Shown: positions 20,501 through 32,500 of the stretch, piece by piece
Layout of the letters: the number at the start of each line of letters is the position of its first letter
Position numbering within the stretch: the stretch's first letter is position 1
From: Limnomonas spitsbergensis
Lineage: Eukaryota; Chlorophyta; Chlorophyceae; Chlamydomonadales
Length of the DNA stretch: 64,000 nt
Direction of reading: 5' to 3'
NCBI GenBank assembly: GCA_037349105.1
Contig: JAYJMM010000009.1
Location: 1,240,001 to 1,304,000 of the forward strand
Notes under the pieces: generated by a model
Told to the model about the DNA's origin: nothing
What the model saw: only the letters and a program-made list of their open reading frames with translations
Databases searched by the model: none
Program-made: the position numbers and the translations under genes

Positions 20501-23500
20501 GTTTCCGAACTGGCAGGGCGGGCACAGGTAAGCTTGGACATGGACGGGTGCCAAGGGGACTGTCACTTAGGGGGTCGGACGAGTCTCCCGACAACGGGAA
20601 TCGACCCTTGGGATGGGGTCTTTCCACGAGAAAAGTTTTACTGGAGTCCAGGACTTAATTTAATACAGAAGGAAAGTTGCTTTTCCCCCTGTCGAGCTTG
20701 GACATGGTGGTTGGACATGGGAGCTTGGACTTTGGAGTGCCCGCTTGATGGTCAAGCTGCGGGCGGTACGACGTTCCTTGGCTTTTCGTTTACATATGTC
20801 TTAAATGTCATCGATTTGTCGAGAGACGGTCCTCCACTCCTTGGCTGAAGCGGTGTTCTTCTTCTTGGCTTTTCTTCCGAGCTTCGTCGATATCTTGGTG
20901 AAACTATACCCAGGACGCTGGCGGTGTTCTTCTTCTTGGCTTTACTTTTGAATTGTGTCGATGTATGAATGAAACTGTATCCAGGCTGTTCCCTGAACCC
21001 TACAACCTTAACCCAGTTCTTCGTGACTGCTGGCAGTGCTGTGCTCCTTGGCTTTTCTTTCTAATTTATTTTGTAAATTTGTCGATATCTTTTCTAAAAC
21101 AGTGCTGTGCTCCTTGGCTTTTCTTTCGAATTTATTTTCTAAATTTGTCGATATCTTTCCTAAAATAGTGCTCTGCTCCTTGGCTTACATTATGAATTTC
21201 GTCGACCTGCAAATCTAATTGAAGCCTACCTAGTGCTACGGCCAAACGGGTGGCTGTCTTATTCCAGGCCGCAGGCCGCAGGCCGTAGCAGCAGGCCGCA
21301 GGCCGTATTTTTATTTATGTTGCGTCGACATGAAAAGAAAGTGTACCCTGGCTGTATTCTGACTCCTTCAATTTAAAATTTTAATAACCCTCAACCCAGT
21401 TCTCAAACCCAGTGGCTGACTGATGATATGTACAACTAGTCGCTGTACAACTAGTCGCTGTACAACTAGTCGCTGTACACAAACGATTCAATCCCTTGCT
21501 GTCTCTATTTGCATACAATGTTAACAAAATTCCATGAAAGATAGCATTTTCAAAGGATGAAGCTTATATCATTACATGATGTTGAGACTTGAACAGTTTC
21601 CTCTGATCTGAATTTCTCCAACCTCTGATCTAAAGCCGCGAATGGCTGAAGAAAGAAAGGAAGCTACGCTCTACTAGGGTGTGGAGGTTGCGGAGGTATT
21701 CACGGTGCGGATGTGTGGCCTGGACAGGGCATCCGTGACCCCAAGCCTCTCATCTCACCCATGCCCCATGCCCCATGCCCCCATGCTCCATGCACCCATG
21801 CTCCATGCACCCATGCCCCATGCATCCATGCATCATGCCCCATTCCCCCATGACCCATGCCCCCATGCCCCATGTACCATGCACCATGCCCCCACGCACC
21901 ATGCATCATGCACCATTTTCCCATGCACCATGCACCATGCATCCGTGACCCCAAGCCCCTCATCTCACCCATGCCCCATGCCCCATGCATCATGCCCCAT
22001 TCCCCCATGCACCCTTCCTCCATGCCCCCATGCACCATTCCCCCATGCACCATGCACTATTCCCCCATTCACCATGCATCATGCACCCATACCCATTCCC
22101 CCATGCACCTTGCACCCATGCCCCCATGCCCCCATGCCCCTGCTGCTGCGCAGGCTGCCGAGACGGCCTTGTCGCATTCAGAGGCGCAGGTGTGCACACT
22201 GGTGCAGGCCTCACGTGACAGCGCATTGGCAGTTGAGCAGCAGGCCGTGGGGCTCCAGCAGGTAACCTGGGGGGGTATCTTGTTTTCACATGTGCCCTGT
22301 TTGGCCTGAGATGTTTTGTTTGGGGTTATTCTGGTCTTGATATGAAATCCATTTGGTCCTGGATGTCGTAGGCAGTTTCTTATTTGGTGGTTCATGGTTA
22401 CGAGTTGAAACCAAAGTTAGTTATGAGTTGTAACCAATTTGGTCACGAGTTAAAACCAAAGTCAGTTACGAGTTGCAACCAAAGTGGTAACCAGACAAGA
22501 TGATTTAGTGAAGCCCAGGTCCGGTCGCACGGTACCAAAAAATGACGAAACCAATTGGGCAAAATTTGGCGCCTGCGGTGCGCTCCTCGCCAAGAACTCG
22601 CCACGATTTCAAAACATGTATTAAGCACGCTTCCTTATTGGGTGGACACTGTCAGGAGCTCCTGGAAGCCCGGGCAGCATTGGAGTCTAGCCAAGCCTGC
22701 GTGAGTGAGCATAAGGAGAAGGAGGCCATGTACCAGCAGCAGCTGGTGTCCCTCAAAGATGCCATCAAGGAGGCGGCAAATGAAAGAGAGGTGTGTGTGT
22801 GGGGGGGGGGGGGGGGGGGTGGCAGGAGAGCAGGGTTGTGGAAAAGGAGGCCATGTATCCGCAGCAGCTGGTGTCCCTCAAGGTGGCCATTAAAGAGGCG
22901 GCGAACGAGGGAGAGGTGCTTACGTGCACGTGTGTGCATGCGTTTGCATGACTGCATGGGATATGGACATATGGTGCATGGCCGCATGGTTTATAATGCA
23001 TGGCTGCATGGGACATGGTACATGGCCGCATGGTATATGTTGATGGCTGCATGGGACATGCTGCATGGCCGCATGGGATATGCCGCATGGCTGCATGGGA
23101 CTGTGCATAGCGGCATGGGTGCTCATAGCGAAAGTGCATCCTCCTTGAACCTGTGGAATGTTTGTTACCAGCTGTTACCAGCTGTCCATGTTTATAGAAA
23201 ATGTGCATCCTCCTGCACCGCATGGTATATGTCGCATGGCTGCTTGTCCTTATCCCCGTACATCCTCCTCCTTAACACAGTGCGTCTGCGTTAACCCCGT
23301 ACTTTCTCCCTCTGAACCCAGTGAGTCTTCATGAAATCCGCACATGCTCCCAAATATGTGCTTAGCTAAATCCTGAACCCCAAACCCTAAACCCTAAACC
23401 CAAATATGTGCTTAGGCCGCCTTTGCCATGCTTGGCGAGCGTAAGGAAGAGGAGGCCGAGCGTGCTCATGAGCTCAAGCAGGCTGTGCAGGCCCGTCAGG

Positions 23501-26500
23501 TAGGGCATGAGGTGCATGGGTGCATGTGGGAGGGTGCATGGGTGCATAGCTGAGAGCGTCCGTGAGCTCAAACAGGCTGTCCAGGCCCGTCAGGTAGGCA
23601 TGGGATGCATCGGGAACTAGGCCCGCATGGGTGCATGGCTGCATGGAATAAGGTGCATGGCTGCATGGGACAGTTTGCATGGGTGCATGCGACAAAGTAC
23701 ATGGCTACGTAGGATGGGGGGAGTTGCATGACCGCGTGAGACGTTTTGCATACCTGAGTTCACGCACAGGCTCAAGCAGGCTACCCAGGCCTAATTGATG
23801 TGCATGTCAGCTATTCTGTGAATGGGGCGAACCCTAAACCCTAAACCTCTTTCCCTTAACACCTAACCTGTAAACCCTGCTGATCATGCAGGCGCAAGAG
23901 GAGGAGCTGGAGCGACTCCGCTGTCGGCTTTCGGACCTTGAGGGCGACATCGACAAGGGGGCGCGCCTGCTGGCAGAGGCCGAGGCGGTGGCAGAGCAGC
24001 AGGCTCGCGAGCACGCCGAAGCTGTTTCGGAGCTGCAGCGCCAGCTGGCGGGTTCCGGCGTGGCGGCGGAGAGTCAGCTGAGCGAGTCGGTCCTGGAGCT
24101 ACAGCGCCAGCTGGCAGAGGCCGAAGCCGCGATGGAGCGGCAGGCCTGCGAGCACGCCGATGCTGTTTCAGAGCTGCAGCGCCAGCTGGCAGAGGTCGAG
24201 ACGGCGGCGAAGCAGCGTCTTACTGAGTCCATCGCCGATGTTCAGCGCCAGCTCTCAGAGGCTCATGTGGCAGCGAAATACCAGGTGGCAGAGTATGTTT
24301 CGGAGCTGCAGCGCCAGCTGGTTGAAGTCGAGGCGGCGGCAGAGCGGCAGGCCCGCGAGATCGACACGGGGGCGCGTCAGCTGGTAGAGACCGAGGCGGC
24401 AGCAGAGCGGCGGGCCCGCGAGCTTGGTGCGGCGGTCTCGGAGCTGGAGCGCCAGCTCGCCGCCGCCGAGGCGGAAGCGGCGGCTGCCGCTGCTGCCGCT
24501 GCAGCAGCTTTAGAAAAGACAGTGGCGATGGCTGCTTCTGCTGCTGCCACAGCTGCTGCTGCCACAGCTGCTGCTGCCTCTTCCTCGGATAGGGTGACAG
24601 TCGAGAGGGGACCTGCAGCTGATGCTGCTACGGCGGCAGCGGAGGACGCGTACCGTGAGCGGGTTTCGGAGCTGGAGGCCGAAGTGGAGGAGCACAGGCA
24701 AGCATGGTTAGGGTTCAGGGTTCACGACTAATCAGTTGACCTGTTTAGGGTTAGGGTGATGGGGTCATACCGGTTTTTGTTTTGTTCTGTGCGGATCTGT
24801 CTCCCTTGGTAATCCCCTGGAGCTATTCTGTCGCAGAATGTCGTGAGAGGGCTATCCTGCCAAGAATATAATTGCTGTGGGATGAGCGGTACATGATGCC
24901 TCCTGCTTCAGTGGAGGAGTAGTCTTTCCTTCTTTCTTAAGCTATTTTGTGGCTGGAGGGGGTGTTGGCCTCGCTGTTTTGGATGGCTGTATGATCGCGA
25001 TCCACTAGATGGGGTTCAGGAAATATGCCATGCATGTTACTCTTGTCATTCCCAATGTCAATGTTATCATTGATACTGCCACTCATATCTGTGTTGCGGT
25101 CATGCTGGTTACTATGGCCATGTTGCGGTCATGCTGGTTATTGCTATGGTTACTATGGCCATGTTGGGCATATCTTTTTGGCTTACAGCCACCCTCACTG
25201 TTGTTGTTGCAGGGAGTCGCTGCGAGTTGCATACTCGTACCTGCACACGCTGCACAGCAGCATGATGCCCATCGTGCAACGGTCACTGCCTTCGGTGGTG
25301 GATGCGCTGAGAGCCTCAAAGGTGTGGAACAGAGGCTTCCTTCTTTTTCTAAAAAAGAAATGTTGCTGTACATTACCGGTACCGGTATGTACAAATTTAG
25401 AATTGCCGACAGTTTGTCCTGAGGGCAGCACAACAAGATATCGTCTCCTTATGCCTGATGGAAAGCAAATCAAATCTACGGTATGCCGCAGATGTGTTTT
25501 GGGGTCCGGGTTCGGGGCTTCCGTTGTACTGAAAGATCTGAGCGGGGGGGTGTCAGGCCTGGGTGTAGGGTTTAAGGGCTCACTTGACACAACAAGGGGT
25601 GCCGCTTCCATGGTGCTGTGGAATGGATGCAGAGGGTCTGTGACGTCTGATCCCTTAACCCGGAACCCTGACAATCCTAAAGCGTTGACCGTTAACCCTA
25701 AACCCTGAACCCTTAAAATCCTAAACCCTCAACCCTGAACCCTGAACTGTAAAAATCCACAACCCTCAACTCGATAATATAATCGGGTGTTTCCGAGGGT
25801 TGTGCTATCACAACAGCCCCCTTTTAAAATAACTATTGGGTGCTTGCGTTGGTTCCAGAGTATTTTACTTTTTGTCCCCATGCCTCTCTCAGGATGGCAT
25901 GGATGGCCATGCCGACAGCGCACATGCATCTGCCGCGGCAGCTGCCGAGCAGCTGCTGCTCGGCGTCAGCGAGCTCTGGCAGGAATTCGACTCCGAGGTG
26001 TTTGGACCGGCAACAGCCGCCGCAGTAACAGCCTCAGCCGCCGCCGGCCCGGCGGCGGCATGCCCCTCGCCCGGCCCCGGCAGGATTGCGGCCCGCATGA
26101 AGGCGGTGCTGTTTAGCCCGCGGCGGCCGAGCGCAGCTTCAGCCCCCTCCACGCCTATCAAGGGCGGCGCGCCAGGGATAGCGGAGGCCCTGGCTGCTGT
26201 CACGCCCTCGCCCGTTAAAAATACCCGCTCAGGTTAGTTGACCTCCATGAAGGTACACCCCATATCCACACGGGTGGCAGGCCTTCAGCTTGATCCTAAG
26301 ATCCTGAACAAGGGAACGCTAAAACACCAAGGCCATAAGCAACCTTTTATGTGACGAGGGCAAGATAGAGGGGGGGCGGGGAAAGATGGTTCATTACATA
26401 TCGATGTTGCAGCATGTTTAGGGTTTGAATTGAGCCGTGAACCATCAAACCTGAACCCTGAACATGAAAGCATTCAGGGTGACCAGGGCAAGGGGGAGGC

Positions 26501-29500
26501 TGATGATGAGCCCAGCATCAGTGTGGGGGGCCAGGGTGGTTGAACCCTTGTACCCTAATCTTTTGACTGCTTTCAGGTGACCAGGATGAGGGTGGTGCTG
26601 ATGAAGACCTCGGTGTGGCATCATTGTGGTGGAATCCTTGAGCCCTGAAACCTGAGTCCTGAACCCTGAACCCTGAAATCTGAGTCCGAACCCTGAAACA
26701 TGAGTCCCGAACCTTGAAACCTGAGTCCTGAACCCTGAACCCCAGTCATGAACTCTGGACCCACACTGTCCGAGGCTGATGAGAAGCTCTGTGTCCACGT
26801 GTGTGGGCCAGGATGATTGAAACCCTACACCACGAGCTGTGAACCTGCAATCCTGGCCCCTAAACCCTAAACCCTGCACCCTGAACATTCCCTGACTGAT
26901 GCTGAGGATAATGGCAGCCATGAGGGTGTAGGGTACTAGGGTGTAGGGTTGAACCATCAGCTGTGAACCTGAAATCCTGGCCCATAAACCCTAAACCCTA
27001 AACCCTGCACCCTGAACATTCCCTGACTGATGCTGAGGATGATGACAGCCATGAGGGTGTAGGGTACTAGGGTGTAGGGTTGAACCATCAGCTGTGAACC
27101 TGAAATCCTGGCCCATAAACCCTAATACCTAAACCCTGCACCCTGAACATTCCCTGACTGATGCTGAGGATGATGGCAGCCATGAGGGTGTAGGGTACTA
27201 GGGTGTAGGGTTGAACCATCAGCTGTGAACCTGAAATCCTGGCCCATAAACCCTAATACCTAAACCCTGCACCCTGAACATTCCCTGACTGATGCTGAGG
27301 ATGATGGCAGCCATGAGGGTGTAGGGTACTAGGGTGTAGGGTTGAACTATAAGCTGTGAACCTGAAATCCTGAACCCTGAACATCAACCCTTTTAGGTGA
27401 CCAGGTCGAGGAGGAGGGTGAGGAGGATGAGTTCAGCATTAGTGTCAAGGCCAAGGTGGCCAAGCTGGAGGGTCTCCTTACCTGCACTCAGGTCGCATCG
27501 GCGGCGCGCCAGGCGGCACAGCTGGCTGCTGCTGCTGCTGCTGCCACGGCCGCTGCTGCTACTGCCATGACCCCTCCTGCTGCTGCTGCTGCTGCTGCCA
27601 TTGCCGCTGCTGCCACTGCCACAGCCCCTGCTGCTGCTGCTGCTGCTGCGGGCGTCCATCGAGAGGGCACTGAGCAGGATTCAGCCCAGGCAGCACAGCT
27701 GGCTGCTGCTGCTGCTGCCGCAGCTGCTGCTGCTGCTGTGGCGGCGGAGGAGGAAGGGGACGGCAGCAGTGAGGGATTGGTCGCTCCTATTCCTGGCCAG
27801 AGTGAGGACGCGGAGGGGGAGCAGCTGAGGCTGCGTGTGCAGGTTGGTGAGGCCGGTGCTTCGCCTACCCTCCTTTTACTGCATGACCTGGGGGTGGACC
27901 CCCCACTGTACTGCCCCTCAACTGTACTGCACATGCAGTTTACATTTCTTTAATGGTGCTGCACTTCAACAGCACCGCTCCCCAAATGTACCTCTTTCCA
28001 AATGTACCGTTTTCCAACGAAATGCTTTAATGCTGCTGCTTCTGTTGCAGGTTTTGCAGATATAACGTGAGCGGCTGCTGTCCAGCAAGGAGCTGGCTCT
28101 GCGCATGACCTAGAGGCGTACTCCACCACTATCCTGCTCCTCAAATGTACTGCTCAAAAATGTACTGCTCAAAAATGTACTGCTCATCGACTGTACTGCT
28201 CCTCAATTGTATCACTTTACAACTGTACTGCTGCTGCTGCTGCTGCAGGTAGAACGTGAGCGGCTGCTGTCGCTGCAGGATCAGACCAGCAAGGAGCTGG
28301 CGCTGCGCATGACCTGGAGTCACCCTTACCACTGTACTGCTCATCAGCTGTACTGCTCATCAATTGTACCGCTTCCCGATTGTACTGCTGCTGCATGTGC
28401 AGGACCTTGAGGTAGAGCGTGAGCGGCTGCTGTCGCTGCAAGATCAGACCAGCAAGGAGCTGGCGCTGCTCATGACCTGGAGTCATCTTACCATTGTACT
28501 GCTCACCAACCATACTGCTTCTCAAGTGTACTGCTGTCCAACTGTACCGCTGCTGCTGGTGCAGGACCTGGAGGTAGAGCGTGAGCAGCTACTGTCGCTG
28601 CAGGATTAGACCAGCGAGGAGCTGGCGCAGCGCATGACCTGAATGCAGACCCCAAACTGTACTGATGCCCAACGGTACCGCTTCCCAATTGTACTGTTGC
28701 TGCTGTTGCAGGACCTTGAGGTAGAGCGTGAGCGGCTGCTGTCGCTGCAGGATCAGACCAGCGAGGAGCTGGCGCTGCGCATGGAGACTCAGGCCCGTCT
28801 GGGGCGTGAGGTGACGTCCTTACGAGCGGCCCTGGAGGAACGTGAGGCGCAACTGGACGAGGTGCAACAACGCCTGGGTTTAACTGAGGATGGGCAGGTG
28901 GGTCGGGGCTCTGGAGGTTAGGTGCTGGGCGCGAGGTGACGTCCTTACGGCTGGCCCTAGAGGATCCTAGGCGCAGTTGGACGAGGTGCAAAAGAGCCTG
29001 GGTCTAACTGAGGATGGGCAGGTGGGTCGGGGCTCTTGTGGTTGGGTGCTGGACGCGAGGTGACTTCCTTACGGGCGGCCCTGGAGGAACGTGAGGCGCA
29101 CTTGGACGAGGTGCAACAGCGCCTTGGCCTGACAGAAGATGGACAGGTGGGGTCTGGCTGTGGTGGGCAGGTGGGGGGAGGCTGGGCAGGTAGGTGGGGG
29201 CTGTGGGAGGGTGTATGGGCAGGTGGGGGCTGGCTGTAATGGTCAGGTGCTGGGCGGGAGGGGGAGGGGGAGGGGCAGGTAAGGGGGGGGGGGGGGAGGG
29301 GGAGGGGCAGGTGGGGGAGGGGGGGAGGGGGAGGGGCAGGTAAGGGGGGGGGGGGGGAGGGGGAGGGGCAGGTGGGGTGCGGAGGGGCTTCTCTGAAGGA
29401 GCCTGAGGTGCAGTTGGTTGAGGACGGGCAGGTGGGGGGAGGCTGTCAGTGGGTGTACGAGCACCAGGGCTACCCAGTACAGCCGTTTGGATCTAAATCC

Positions 29501-32500
29501 TAAACCGTTTACCGTATCGTATCGCCCGGTATAACAATACCGTACCATGTTAAAACATGGAGTCGGCCATTTTCTTACCTGTTCGGCTGTTTCGGCCGTA
29601 CCGTATTTCCGTACCGGGTAAATCTGACGAGTACTCAGGGCGTGTGGAGGGCCCTCTCTCAAGGAGTGTGAGGCGCAACTGGACGAGGTGCAACACGTTC
29701 AGCTTGAGTTTGGGTGAGGCTGAACAGGTGGGTGTTCACTGAGGTGGGTATAATGGCCAGATGGGAGGGGGGTAGGAGGGAGGAGGATGGGCAGGGGGGG
29801 TGCGGAGTGTCTGCCCTGGACGAGCGTGAAGCGTAACAAAACAACGTCCAGCAGCGCCTGGGCCTGACGGCGGATAAACAGGTATGGGGAGTGCTTTACC
29901 CTAAACCCTAAACAAAACCCATAAACCATAAACCCTGACAGAGGATGGACAGGTATGGGGAGTGCTTAACCCTTAACCCGAAACTAAACCCCCGAACCCC
30001 TAAACCTTAAACCCTGACGCAGGATGGACAGGTATAGGGAGTGCTAGACCCTAAACCCTATACCCTAAACCAAACCCCTTAACCCAAAACCCTGACATAG
30101 CATGGACGGGTATGGGGGGTGCTAAATCCTTAACCCTCAACCCTTTACCCTGATCGTGTGCCTTCCTATTAAATCATATTCTTTAATATGCCCTCGCCTT
30201 CATATTAAAGCCTATTCCTTGATTTGCGCACGCCTTCGCCCCTCCCTACAGAGCACCGCCCATGAAGCCAGCCTAGAGAAGGAGGTGGCCAGGCTCACCA
30301 CCATGCTGCGGGACGCATCAGGGAGGGAGGTGGGTGGAGGATTATTGTGGGAGGGTTCAGGATTCAGTCAGCATGGAGAAGAAGCCAGCATGGAGAAGGA
30401 GGTGACCAGGCTCACCACCATGCTGCGGGACGCATCAGGGAGGGAGGTGGGTGGAGGATTATTGTGGGAGGGTTCAGGGTTCAGTCAGCATGGAGAAGGA
30501 GCCAGTCTGGAGAAGGAGGTGACCAGGCTCACCACCATGCTGCGGGACGCATCAGGGAGGGAGGTGGGTGGAGGATTATTGTGGGAGGGTTCAGGATTCA
30601 GTCAGCATGGAGAAGAAGCCAGCATGGAGAAGGAGGTGACCAGGCTCACCACCATGCTGCGGGACGCATCAGGGAGGGAGGTGGGTGGAGGATTATTGTG
30701 GGAGGGTTCAGGGTTCAGTCAGCATGGAGAAGGAGCCAGTCTGGAGAAGGAGGTGACCAGGCTCACCACCATGCTGCGGGACGCATCAGGGAGGGAGGTG
30801 GGTGGAGGATTATTGTGGGAAGGTTCAGGGTTCAGTCAGCATGGAGAAGAAGCCAGCATGGAGAAGGAGGTGGCCAGGCTCACCACCATGCTGCGGGACG
30901 CATCAGGGAGGGAGGTGGGTGGAGGATTATTGTGGGAGGGTTCAGGGTTCAGTCAGCATGGAGAAAGAGCCAGCATGGAGAAGGAGGTGGCCAGGCTCAC
31001 CAACATGCTGCGGGACGCATCAGGGAGGGAGGTGGGTGGAGGATTATTGTGGGAGGGTTCAGGGTTCAGTCGGCATGGAGAAGGAGCCAGTCTGGAGAAG
31101 GAGGTGGCCAGGCTCCCAGCTATGCTGCGGGACGCATCAGGGAGGGAGGTGGGTGGAGGATTATTGTGGGAGGGTTCAGGGTTCAGTCAGCATGGAGAAA
31201 GAGCCAGCATGGAGAAGGAGGTGGCCAGGCTTCCTGCTATGCTGCGGGACGCATCAGGGAGGGAGGTGGGTGGAGGATTATTGTGGGAGGGTTCAGGGTT
31301 CAGTCAGCATGGAGAAGGAGCCAGCCTTAAGAAGGAAGTGGCCAGGCTCCCTGCTATGCTGCGGGATGCGTTAGGGAAGGAGGTGGGTGGAGGATTATTG
31401 TGGGAGGGTTCAGGGTTCAGCCAGCCTGGAGAAGGAGGTGGCCAGGCTCACTACCATGCTGCGGGATGCGGCAGGGAAGGAGGTGGGTAAAGGGTTGAGA
31501 CAGGGTTTTTATAGTTTAGGTGGGAGGGTGCAGGGTTTAGCCAACCTGGAGAAGGTGGGTATATAGTGGAGGTGTATATAGGGTTCAAGTGGGAAGGTTC
31601 AGGGTTCAGCCAGACTGGAGGAGGAGGTGATGTGGCCTACTGCCATGCTGCGGGACGCACCTGGGAGGGAGGTATAGGTGAAGACGAGAACGCCGGGTTC
31701 AAGTGGGAAGGTTCAGGGTTCAACCAGACTGGAGGAGGAGGTGATGTGGCCTACTACCATGATGCATGATGCGTCAGGGAGGAAGGCGGGTATAGGGTTG
31801 AGAAAGTGGGTCAAGATTTTTGGGAAAGGCGGGATTAGGGGCCAGTTAGCCTGGAGAAGGAGGTAGTGTGACTTATTGCCATGCCGCGGTATGTGTCACG
31901 GAGGGAGGAGGGTATATGGTGAGGACGATGGGTATAGGTAGGAAGGGCCAGGGTTCAGTCAGCCTGGGGAAGTACTGCAGGAGTTTGCCCTGAGGATGAT
32001 GGTGTAGGTATGAACGGTCAGGGTTCAGTCAGCCTGGGGAAGTACTGCAGGAGGTTGCCCTGAGGATGATGGGTGTAGGTAGGAAGGGTCAGGGTTCAGT
32101 CAGCCTGGGGAAGTACTGCAGGAGGTTGCCCTGAGGATGATGGGTGTAGGTAGGAAGGGTCAGGGTTCAGTCAGCCTGGGGAAGTACTGCAGGAGGTTGC
32201 CCTGAGGATGATGGGTGTAGGTAGGATGGTCCAGGGTTCAGTCAGCCTGGGGAAGTACTGCAGGAGGTTGCCTTGCCCCAGACCTGATGACTTCTCTCTG
32301 CCACCACCCTTGGTGTCACTCTTTCTTACCATTATGGACTGCCACCCCTTCATATCACTCTTCCATACTCGTTTTTGCCACCACCCTTTCTGTCACTCAA
32401 ACTCACCACCCCTTCAGATCACTCTTCCTTACTACGTTTTCTCACCACCCTCTATTTTACTCTTTCTCATCACCCCGCCACATCCCTCTTCCTTACTACT

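Noticed and set aside
27488..27934. 148-residue Ala/Ser-rich minus-strand frame
   Set aside because: Antisense shadow of the poly-Ala exon 11.
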